Assembly (NCBI GenBank): GCA_013397455.1
Contig: VYZB01000096.1
Coordinates: 195,495 to 259,494, forward strand
DNA: 64,000 nucleotides
DNA from: Crotophaga sulcirostris
Lineage: Eukaryota > Chordata > Aves > Cuculiformes > Crotophagidae
Reading direction: 5' to 3'
Under the pieces are notes generated by a model. The model saw only the letters and a program-made list of their open reading frames with translations. It was not told where the DNA came from and did no database searches. Positions 60,401 through 64,000 of this stretch are shown in pieces; position 1 is the first letter of the stretch; each line of letters opens with the position of its first letter. The position numbers and the translations under genes were made by a program.

Positions 60401-63071
60401 GACTTTTTTAATCCAATTTTCTTGGACGTTTGGATTACAAAATTTTCTTTTAAAACAATGTCCATGTATATCCACTCTTGAAAGTAATGATAGTTTGTGG
60501 ATATTTTTATTTAAAAATCAGAATTTGAACTATTGAAGGAGTTAAACATAAATGCTAGATATTTTTTAATGCAAAACCTAACACCATTATTTTGTGCTTT
60601 TTCTTAGCTGCACGTTTTTCATTTTTTAACCTGAGTGTATGTGTTCTACCACTTCAAATTTTTATATTGGACTCATGCAAGAAATATAAATGTGTGTTGC
60701 TGTCAACTGACATGACAAGAAACATAAATGTGTAGTTGTAATAGACATGTTTACTTAATATTATCATGCTGTTTAATTATTTGCTGGGAAGAATAAATAA
60801 TGCATTTATGGATTATTACAGCAATTTAGAAGCTAATTTGATACTTACGCAGCTGTGTATCTATTTCATCTTTTCACATAGTTTCTCTTTAGATAAGCAA
60901 AGTAAAAATACTATAGTGGTTTTAAAACTTTGTGTTATGGCATGCTTCAACCAGAAGTTGGACATGAGAAGTTCTTATATGGTTAATATGTTACAGCTGT
61001 TAAGCTGCACCTGTTTCCTGATTGTTAATAAATTTTAGCCCATAATTTAATTTGATTTCTTCAGTTCTGTACATTAATGACATTACAGCTGCTTAATATT
61101 AATATTGACTTGTATAAGGTGTTTTATCCTGTTGTTTCATAGCTTACTGAAATGCAAGCTGAAAGCAGTTATTACAGCCCTCAGAAAGTAAAATCCAAAG
61201 AAGTTATATGCTGGGAACAAGAAGGAACCACAGTTGAGGTAATTTTCCTTTGACAGTTTTTTTTATTGGTTCATTTTGAATACTATAGAAAATAGAATTT
61301 TGTAATTATTTTATTACCTATTGTTCATATTCTACTATACTGGATGTGTTTATTATAATAGTCACATGGATAGAAACTCTAAATTTCTAGTGCTATAGTG
61401 ATTAGATGCTAAAGTAATCCCTTCCTTCTAAGTGCACTATTTGATTAACTCACAGTTTATTAAATCTCTAAATATAAACACCCAATCATATTTCAATTGA
61501 CTTTTCTCTATCTTTTCTATTTCTCATGCAGTAGAATTCTTCAAAATATCTTTTTTTCTCACCAGGTCCTTATGAAAGGTGAACTTTTCTTTGATTGCCA
61601 AATAGGTTTTGTCGGTTGCCAAGCTGTGTGCCTTAAAGGAATTATGGGAATTAAAGACTTTGAAGAGAACATGAATAGAAGTGATGATGTGAGTATGTTG
61701 GAGTATCAGTTGACTAGCTGAATAAGCAATTGTGGTACAATTTAGAATCATTGTAGAATAGTTTGGGTTGGAGGGGACCTCTAAAAGTCATCTAGTCCAA
61801 CACCCTTGCAGCGAGCAGGAACATATTCAACTAGATCAGGTTGCTGAGAGCCCCATCCAACCTGACTCTGAATGTTTCCAGGGATGGGACATCTACCATC
61901 TCTCTGGGCAACCTGTTCCAGTGTTGCACCACTCACATAAAAAATTTCTTCTGTGTATCTAACCTGTTCTTTTCTAGTTTAAAACCATTATCCTTTGTCC
62001 TGTTGTGACAGGTCCTGCTAAAAAGTTTGTTCCCATCTTTCTTATAATGCTCCTTTAAGTATTGAAAGGCTAGTGTAAGGTCTCCCTGCAGCCGCATTTT
62101 GTCCAGGATGAGCAACTGTCTCAGCCTTTCTTTACAGGAGAGGTATTTCAGGCTTCTAATTGTTTTTTGTGGCCCTCCCCTTGAACGTACCCCAACAAGT
62201 CCATATCCTTCCTGTGCTAAGGGCTCCAGAGCTGGATGCAACCTGCTTTTGTGAGGGTGGTGGTGATGTTGATACTACCTCACCTGTTCTTCTGTACTGC
62301 TATAATGGGGACTCTGCCTTTCATAACGTTTCCACTTCGGTTGTATGTGATGGAGAATAGATGGCTGGAAATAAATAAATTTTTTATTAATAACCTTTTT
62401 TGGAAGAATTAACTCTTCAAGGACAAGTTATGTTGATCTCAGAAGAATGGAGGGTTTGGGATATGGAGAGGCATGGAAAAATCTGGATGAGTAGAGTGAT
62501 AAGGTAGCAAGTAGGTCATACATTGATTTAACTGCTTATCATGAGATTGGTAGATCACCATTAGAAAGACATTGATCAGTCAGAAATGGAGCATGTAGTG
62601 ACAAGATCGTGTAGTTAAGAGGATAGTACAGAACTCAAAGTTACAATGATCTGAGGATATTTTCAGTTAAAACAAAACTAGTATGTTTTGTATTATGGAT
62701 TGTGTACTATTAACAAGCTCAGGACAGTTTTATTAATTGGAAAATAGGGAGTGGACAGGAACTGCAGTGTTACTTGAATAACGTTATTTTAATTATCATA
62801 CCTTAATTCATAATGAAATGTGCTCTTGAGGGTTTCTACCGTGTCGTTAGTACATTAAGAACTGAAGCTGCTCTGTCAAATTGACTGTATTTTTTTTCTC
62901 CCTTACCTTATTACTCTCCACTACCTCGTGAAGGAGGCCTACTTCTTTAACTGCGGAGAAAATTTGAGTGGAAAAGGGATGACATACCTTACGAATTCAC
63001 TATTTGATTACAGAAGTCCAGAAAACAATAGTATTCGTGCAGAATTTATATTGGATGCAGCTCATCATAAG
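296..63071 (+). CDS. VPS13B: VPS13B, 5' part (exons 2-11 of a much longer gene)
   Basis: This is the N-terminal part of vacuolar protein sorting 13 homolog B, a giant rod-like lipid-transfer protein of the Golgi and endosomal system; loss causes Cohen syndrome in humans. Ten exons join into 519 codons without a stop, all with GT/AG junctions and matching phases. The protein starts [20 protein letters not shown], the amphipathic start typical of the VPS13 chorein N-terminal domain, which covers roughly the first 100-150 residues and forms the lipid-entry end of the bridge. Later blocks such as [19 protein letters not shown] (exon 8) and [16 protein letters not shown] (exon 9) match the vertebrate VPS13B sequence as I recall it, and separate it from VPS13A, C and D. 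The start has A at -3. No signal peptide or membrane segment is expected. The reading frame is intact to the last exon seen, and the 3' end lies beyond the window. Exon numbers follow the human gene, whose first exon is non-coding. Gene identity is near certain. Confidence 0.97.
1650..1875 (-). mobile_element. CR1 LINE fragment, degenerate 3' end
   Basis: Read on the + strand, this starts near a decayed GGAATC, then GGTCATCTAGTCCAGCCTCC and GAGCAGGGCTCTTGCCAGCA. This is the reverse complement of the CR1 3' untranslated end. Many differences from the usual CR1 wording suggest an old subfamily. Both boundaries are approximate. Confidence 0.8.
5935..6025 (+). mobile_element. CR1 LINE scrap (end of ORF2)
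   Basis: A short stretch reads GCAGCCTCACCTTGAGTACT and then a run matching GTGTGCGGTTCTGGGCCCC. This is the CR1 ORF2 C-terminal coding wording ([16 protein letters not shown]). Similarity stops at a T-run near 6025. It is a small internal fragment without a recognisable 3' tail. Confidence 0.75.
7067..7210 (+). CDS. VPS13B: VPS13B exon 3 (residues 50-97)
   Basis: The acceptor is a T-rich tract ending GTTAG at 7066 and the donor is GTAAGAAA at 7211. The exon has 144 nt, or 48 codons, phase 0 at both ends, and runs from [11 protein letters not shown] to ILKLKDGAQ. The [17 protein letters not shown] block belongs to the chorein N-terminal domain, where VPS13 proteins repeat amphipathic beta strands to line the lipid groove. 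Skipping this exon would keep the frame. Confidence 0.97.
11338..11599 (-). mobile_element. CR1 LINE fragment (3' end, antisense)
   Basis: The + strand reads GTTGGAAAGGACCTTTGAGA, TCATCAAGTCCAAC, later CACCACCTCCCCAGGCAGC and CAGTGAAGAATTTTTTCCTA, the reverse complement of the CR1 3' end and last ORF2 codons. It is truncated after about 260 bp, as usual for 5'-truncated CR1 copies. A CCAACACTAACACCAACGCC stretch gives it a distinctive low-complexity segment. Confidence 0.92.
17140..17181. repeat. TG/TA microsatellite
   Basis: This is an interrupted alternating purine-pyrimidine tract of GTGTATATATATGTGTGTATG type, likely to vary in length between individuals. Confidence 0.7.
17635..19024 (+). 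mobile_element. CR1 LINE, 1.4 kb, 5'-truncated with broken reverse transcriptase
   Basis: This is the longest mobile element in the window. It begins inside ORF2 near the TPIYKKG-like segment and runs through reverse-transcriptase blocks: [16 protein letters not shown] (about 17910-17960), [18 protein letters not shown] (about 18085-18140) and the catalytic FVDD at 18172-18183. The C-terminal ORF2 part follows ([28 protein letters not shown]) to about 18929, then the 3' untranslated end with GTTGGACTCGATCTCAAAGG at about 18972. ORF2 is split over at least two reading frames, with a stop at 18006-18008, so no active protein can be made. It lies in the sense direction in intron 3. The FVDD box is intact, which suggests a moderately old copy. 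Confidence 0.95.
19767..19877. repeat. Imperfect 111 bp palindrome, MITE-like
   Basis: The left arm starts GGGCTGAATTCTGATTCAGC and the right arm ends in GTCCTGAT-type sequence, reverse-complementary to the left. Shared blocks between the arms include CTGATT, TCAGCT and TCTGGAAT. The core around 19815-19830 reads TTGATTTACTTTGGAG. The layout resembles the old hairpin-forming interspersed elements scattered in reptile and bird genomes with TCTGGAGTAACTCC-type arms. I recall that family only loosely and cannot name it. Confidence 0.6.
21289..22030. other. GC-richer intronic block with a long antisense open frame, unidentified
   Basis: This block stands out from the AT-rich surroundings and contains an antisense open frame from 21963 down to 21289 (224 codons, [20 protein letters not shown] at its start). 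A second frame on the + strand overlaps it. I recognise no domain, no signal peptide, no membrane segment and no splice structure. The left edge carries CAGTGGTTCTC near 21310, which resembles hAT transposon ends, but I find no matching right end or 8 bp duplication. It could be an old transposon, a retrocopy fragment or a non-coding exon. Protein-coding status is not supported. Confidence 0.3.
24809..25268 (-). mobile_element. Solo LTR of an endogenous retrovirus
   Basis: A 460 bp segment begins TG and ends CA when read on the + strand and is flanked on both sides by GTTTC (24803-24807 and 25269-25273), with one extra C on the left. In its own orientation (minus strand) it starts TGTAGCATGACACAGC, has TATA-like sequences at about 25055 and 24930, and has a polyadenylation signal AATAAA at 24846-24851, then ends GCTTCA. 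That order fits U3-R-U5. No gag, pol or env sequence adjoins it, so it is a solo LTR left by recombination. The 5 bp flanking repeat (6 bp if one mismatch is allowed) would fit an ERVL-type or ERVK-type element; the family is not determined. Confidence 0.8.
25274..30664 (+). other. VPS13B: VPS13B intron 3, third part
   Basis: Unique AT-rich sequence with a short GGAT repeat near 27440-27455, a CR1 tail at 28.94 kb and an AT-rich TATG/TACA microsatellite at about 29285-29335. An antisense open frame of 167 codons at 28818-29321 runs through the CR1 tail and looks like chance. Confidence 0.75.
28941..28999 (+). mobile_element. CR1 LINE 3' tail (about 60 bp)
   Basis: It reads GGTTGGACTTGATGTTCTCA then AGAGGTCCCTTCCAACCTGG, and ends with two copies of the octamer TGATACTG (28982-28997). 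This is the exact CR1 3' terminus with its terminal octamer repeat. A severely 5'-truncated insertion, sense to the gene. Confidence 0.9.
30665..31060 (-). pseudogene. Mariner-like transposase remnant
   Basis: On the minus strand the segment from 30968 downwards encodes [20 protein letters not shown], the C-terminal catalytic block of mariner transposases (usual wording YSPDLAPCDFFLFPKLK). A further block, [14 protein letters not shown], follows in a shifted frame near 30770. The third catalytic Asp of the D,D34D triad is changed to Asn (codon at 30939-30941), and upstream residues (about 30975-31050, VQE...[12 protein letters not shown]) contain stops. The copy is therefore dead. The first two catalytic Asp regions and both terminal inverted repeats are not recognisable. 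The chicken mariner Galluhop would be an obvious candidate source, but I cannot confirm it. Confidence 0.8.
31061..36308 (+). other. VPS13B: VPS13B intron 3, fourth part
   Basis: Very AT-rich at 31.1-32.7 kb and 35.6-36.3 kb, with a less AT-rich block at about 32.8-34.3 kb. That block has an 80-codon + strand open frame (33395-33637) of unknown nature. I recognise no element in it. Confidence 0.7.
36309..37385 (-). mobile_element. CR1 LINE, 1.1 kb, antisense, old copy
   Basis: The + strand starts AATCATAGAGCAATTTGGGA and GATCTAGTCCAAGCTGATGC, the reverse complement of a CR1 3' end. Inward, on the minus strand, decayed ORF2 can be read: [16 protein letters not shown] near 36.85 kb, then reverse-transcriptase wording to about 37.37 kb (rc of GACTCTGTCGAAGGCCTTGC). 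Many stops and frame changes mark it as one of the older CR1 copies here. It lies in the antisense direction in intron 3. Confidence 0.9.
37386..41754 (+). other. VPS13B: VPS13B intron 3, last part
   Basis: Unique AT-rich sequence, ending in the T/C-rich tract and tandem TAGCAG acceptor of exon 4. A short direct duplication of TATTGTACTATA occurs around 38474-38507. Nothing else is recognisable. Confidence 0.8.
41749..41754 (+). promoter_or_regulatory. VPS13B: Tandem NAGNAG splice acceptor of exon 4
   Basis: The hexamer TAGCAG follows a pyrimidine-rich tract (CTTTCTTTTCCTC). Either AG can define the exon edge, adding or omitting one Gln at residue 98. NAGNAG acceptors of this CAG-distal type are often used alternatively. 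Confidence 0.7.
41755..41875 (+). CDS. VPS13B: VPS13B exon 4 (residues 98-138)
   Basis: This exon lies after the 34.5 kb intron 3. It encodes [18 protein letters not shown] and on to DPDLPP plus the first base of a Gly codon; the donor is GTAATC at 41876. The region is Ser/Thr-rich and basic (KPRR), probably a flexible and less conserved linker in the N-terminal part. The acceptor is a tandem TAGCAG. I place the start after the second AG because that gives DGAQ-EDHES, which aligns with human DGIQ-DDHES as I recall it. Using the first AG (exon from 41752) would insert one Gln. Confidence 0.93.
41876..45777 (+). other. VPS13B: VPS13B intron 4 (3.9 kb)
   Basis: Unique AT-rich sequence with no repeat I recognise. 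Short open frames on both strands near 43.7-44.1 kb have no supported function. Confidence 0.85.
45778..45945 (+). CDS. VPS13B: VPS13B exon 5 (residues 138-194)
   Basis: The acceptor is TTTACTTTCTAG, ending at 45777, and the donor is GTGAGTAG at 45946. The exon enters with two bases completing a Gly codon and leaves with one base. It encodes [20 protein letters not shown] and on through [12 protein letters not shown] to AFMDIS. The VRNVNI-like segment followed by LKYVED is a conserved VPS13-family strand pattern in the N-terminal region. Confidence 0.97.
45946..47076 (+). other. VPS13B: VPS13B intron 5 (1.1 kb)
   Basis: AT-rich intron. An 89-codon open frame at 46502-46771 has no recognisable domain and is taken as chance. 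Confidence 0.85.
47077..47258 (+). CDS. VPS13B: VPS13B exon 6 (residues 194-254)
   Basis: The acceptor is CTTTCAAAAG, ending at 47076; its pyrimidine tract is short and is followed by four A. The donor is GTGAGTAT at 47259. The exon encodes [20 protein letters not shown] through [20 protein letters not shown]. It enters completing an Ala codon and ends in phase 0. It belongs to the beta-rich N-terminal part of the rod. Confidence 0.97.
47259..49917 (+). other. VPS13B: VPS13B intron 6 (2.7 kb)
   Basis: AT-rich intron with A-rich and ATG/ATT low-complexity runs near 47470 and 48490. A slightly richer block at 49380-49560 has open frames on both strands but no recognisable family. Confidence 0.85.
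49918..50086 (+). CDS. VPS13B: VPS13B exon 7 (residues 255-311)
   Basis: The acceptor is CTTTCATGTTAG at 49917 and the donor is GTAAATAC at 50087. The exon encodes [20 protein letters not shown] through [12 protein letters not shown] to GNIT plus one base of Gly. The frame stays open past the donor, with a second strong donor at 50233. A pair of CR1 elements starts about 175 bp downstream of the exon. Confidence 0.96.
50233..50240 (+). promoter_or_regulatory. VPS13B: Second strong splice donor after exon 7
   Basis: TGG|GTAAGTAT, a near-perfect donor, lies 146 nt beyond the annotated donor GTAAATAC, with the exon 7 frame open throughout. Use of this site would leave exon 8 in the wrong frame, with a stop at 58036-58038. 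Whether it is used cannot be told from sequence. Confidence 0.4.
50262..50507 (-). mobile_element. CR1 LINE fragment, first of an adjacent pair
   Basis: The + strand reads AGAATCACATAATTTAGGTT, AAAGGCCTTTAAGATCAT, then CAGGGATGGTGACTTAGCCA and TTCCTAATATCAAATCTAAA, the reverse complement of a CR1 3' end. It breaks off at CCATTTC, where a second CR1 3' end begins directly. The copy is more diverged than its neighbour. Confidence 0.92.
50508..51114 (-). mobile_element. CR1 LINE fragment, second of an adjacent pair
   Basis: It begins AGAATCATAGAATCATCTGG, the reverse complement of the CR1 terminal repeat, and reads inward through well-kept ORF2 C-terminal codons on the minus strand: [20 protein letters not shown] near 50.66 kb, [20 protein letters not shown] near 50.87 kb, [17 protein letters not shown] near 51.09 kb. 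A 97-codon frame is intact at 50577-50870. This is one of the better preserved CR1 copies here, in the same orientation as the first. Confidence 0.94.
55838..55868. repeat. AAAT-type simple repeat
   Basis: A run of AAATAAATAAATAAAAAAAA type in intron 7, probably length-variable. Confidence 0.7.
58012..58280 (+). CDS. VPS13B: VPS13B exon 8 (residues 311-400)
   Basis: The acceptor is TTTTTGTTTTAAAAG, ending at 58011, and the donor is GTAAGTAT at 58281. This is the longest exon seen here (269 nt). It begins by completing a Gly codon, then [20 protein letters not shown], an acidic Gln-rich stretch, [20 protein letters not shown], and ends [14 protein letters not shown] in phase 0. The Trp-rich WVSWAWSF motif is characteristic of VPS13 proteins. 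The acidic flanks are the more variable parts. Confidence 0.97.
58281..61142 (+). other. VPS13B: VPS13B intron 8 (2.9 kb)
   Basis: This intron contains an antisense CR1 at 58.4 kb and an unexplained open frame followed by an A-rich run at 59.5-59.8 kb. The rest is very AT-rich unique sequence. Confidence 0.85.
58422..58716 (-). mobile_element. CR1 LINE fragment (3' end, antisense)
   Basis: The + strand reads TAGAGCCATAGAATTGTTGA, TCTAGTCCAGCCCCCCTGC, GAGCAGGGACATCTTCATGG, then ATCAGGTTGCTCAGCTCCCC and TTTAAAACCATTACTCTTTG. The wording is shared with the CR1 at 61.74 kb, so both belong to the same CR1 subfamily. 5'-truncated after about 295 bp. Confidence 0.93.
61143..61238 (+). CDS. VPS13B: VPS13B exon 9 (residues 401-432)
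   Basis: The acceptor is TTGTTTCATAG, ending at 61142, and the donor is GTAATTTT at 61239. The exon has 96 nt, 32 codons, phase 0 at both ends: [20 protein letters not shown] then [12 protein letters not shown]. It is separated from exon 10 by only 327 bp, the shortest intron in the window. Confidence 0.97.
61239..61565 (+). other. VPS13B: VPS13B intron 9 (327 bp)
   Basis: Short AT-rich intron with a strong pyrimidine tract before exon 10. I see nothing else in it. Confidence 0.9.
61566..61688 (+). CDS. VPS13B: VPS13B exon 10 (residues 433-473)
   Basis: The acceptor is TTTTTTTCTCACCAG, ending at 61565, and the donor is GTGAGTAT at 61689. The exon has 41 codons, phase 0 at both ends, and runs [41 protein letters not shown]. 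An antisense CR1 starts only 55 bp after the donor. Confidence 0.97.
61689..62933 (+). other. VPS13B: VPS13B intron 10 (1.2 kb)
   Basis: About 40 percent of this intron is an antisense CR1. The remaining part (62.25-62.93 kb) is unique sequence ending in the weak acceptor of exon 11. Confidence 0.85.
61744..62243 (-). mobile_element. CR1 LINE fragment, 500 bp, antisense
   Basis: The + strand begins AGAATCATTGTAGAATAGTT, TTGGAGGGGACCTCTAAAAG, TCATCTAGTCCAACACCCTT and continues through the reverse complement of ORF2 C-terminal codons. On the minus strand a frame of about 100 codons is open from 62241 to 61933 ([20 protein letters not shown] within it). It starts 55 bp after the exon 10 donor. 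Confidence 0.94.
62934..63071 (+). CDS. VPS13B: VPS13B exon 11 (residues 474-519)
   Basis: This exon encodes [46 protein letters not shown] in 46 codons, phase 0 at both ends; the donor is GTCAGAGA at 63072. The acceptor is CTACCTCGTGAAG, ending at 62933. It is weaker than the others because purines directly precede the AG, and it forms a second tandem AAGGAG site. This start is chosen because it aligns with human NRSETEACFF as recalled. No later exon is recognisable before the end of the window. Confidence 0.93.
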
Positions 63072-64000
63072 GTCAGAGAATTACATTTTTCCTAGAATAG
63101 AACTTCTAATGCTCTCTAATGGGTGTCTAATGTTTCAGATCTGTGTATTGTTAGAGGACTGATTGTTGTTACTTTGTCATGTTTAACTGAATCTTATTTT
63201 GCAGATTGCCAAAATAAGAGTAAACTTGGTTTTGTTACTGTTTTAAATACACATATGTCCAAACCTCAAACTTACCTCCTGCCCCAAAAGCTGAATTAAT
63301 GCCATAGTTTCCAAAAGCACTAATTACAGGATGCCAGCCAAGAAAAACAGATATAAGAGAAAACTAATAAAAGGTCAAGTTTTACCAGGACATACTTCTT
63401 TAAACCTAACCAGTAAGTAGTCCATGATCCACAAACTAAGAAGTTGTCTTGGAAACCAAGTGATGTTAATTTTATTTTCTGTGTGCTATGTTTGTAGACT
63501 TAGATGAAGTCTTGCTAATTATGCTTTGGGGACAGGCAAATTTTTGGTCACCAACAGTCTCTGTAAATGATGCAGTGAAACTTTATACCCTGATTGTGTG
63601 CTATCAGTTAAGACTGGATGCGATGATCAAGGTGCCTTCCATGTGTGTGCATAGGTGGAGTTTTATGCTCTGTGTTACTGTATAGGTAAGCCATTTACAG
63701 TTTTGAATAGGTATAATTTATTTTAAATTTAAATTTTAATTTTTGCACCTCTTGAATACCGCTGATGAAGTGTAATCCTGAAAAATCACATAAAAAATAA
63801 AATTGTTTAATGAAATCACAAGTACCTATACATATTCAAACATTTCCCTTAATGTATTTTCGTTAAGATTTACTTTTTCCTTTGCCTTTCTTCAATGCTT
63901 TTATGATTTACCCTTTCTTTTGACAAGAGGGGAAGCAAAACTTGCTGCGTAAAAACAGATTATGTTATATATAAATCCCAATGATGGCATAACGTCTTAA
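63072..64000 (+). other. VPS13B: VPS13B intron 11, 5' part
   Basis: AT-rich sequence running to the window edge. The next expected VPS13B segment (ETYTEIAGMQRF in human, as recalled) is not present. A 65-codon open frame at 63488-63685 has no recognisable family. Confidence 0.8.

Noticed and set aside
1..64000. The intronic microRNAs miR-599 and miR-875 known from human VPS13B
   Set aside because: In human they lie several hundred kilobases into the gene, well beyond exon 11, and I saw no matching hairpin here.
1..64000. Bacterial-type systems, CRISPR arrays, operons, tRNA or rRNA genes
   Set aside because: The window is a vertebrate intron-rich locus; I saw no direct-repeat arrays, rRNA blocks or convincing tRNA box pairs by eye.

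Overview
The window is vertebrate nuclear DNA, almost certainly from a bird. It is AT-rich and intron-dominated. It carries about ten CR1 LINE fragments, one solo retroviral LTR and one decayed mariner copy, and I saw no Alu, L1 or other mammalian repeats. No bacterial, phage or CRISPR features are present.

One protein-coding gene spans the whole window on the + strand: the 5' part of VPS13B (COH1, the Cohen syndrome gene), which encodes a very large bridge-like lipid-transfer protein of the Golgi and endosomes. Ten coding exons can be placed exactly: 296-442, 7067-7210, 41755-41875, 45778-45945, 47077-47258, 49918-50086, 58012-58280, 61143-61238, 61566-61688 and 62934-63071. Joined, they give 1557 nt, or 519 codons, in one uninterrupted frame beginning with the start codon. 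This is about one eighth of the roughly 4000-residue protein. Every junction has GT donor and AG acceptor sites and the phases agree. The non-coding first exon and promoter lie upstream, and the rest of the gene lies downstream.

Layout: 1-264 is the end of the first intron. Exon 2 holds the ATG. Intron 2 (6.6 kb) has two CR1 scraps. Intron 3 (34.5 kb) holds most of the mobile DNA: a 1.4 kb CR1 with broken reverse transcriptase, a 111 bp palindromic MITE-like element, a solo LTR with flanking GTTTC repeats, a mariner remnant with a lost catalytic Asp, and a 1.1 kb antisense CR1. From 41.7 to 63.1 kb the exons are closer together, with antisense CR1s in introns 7, 8 and 10.

No new multi-gene system is visible. 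The observations most worth checking are transcript-level. Exon 7 is followed by a further open frame with a second strong splice donor and a downstream AATAAA, a possible truncated N-terminal isoform. Exon 4 has a tandem NAGNAG acceptor. Several intronic segments, including a 224-codon antisense open frame at 21.3-22.0 kb, have no explanation I can defend.
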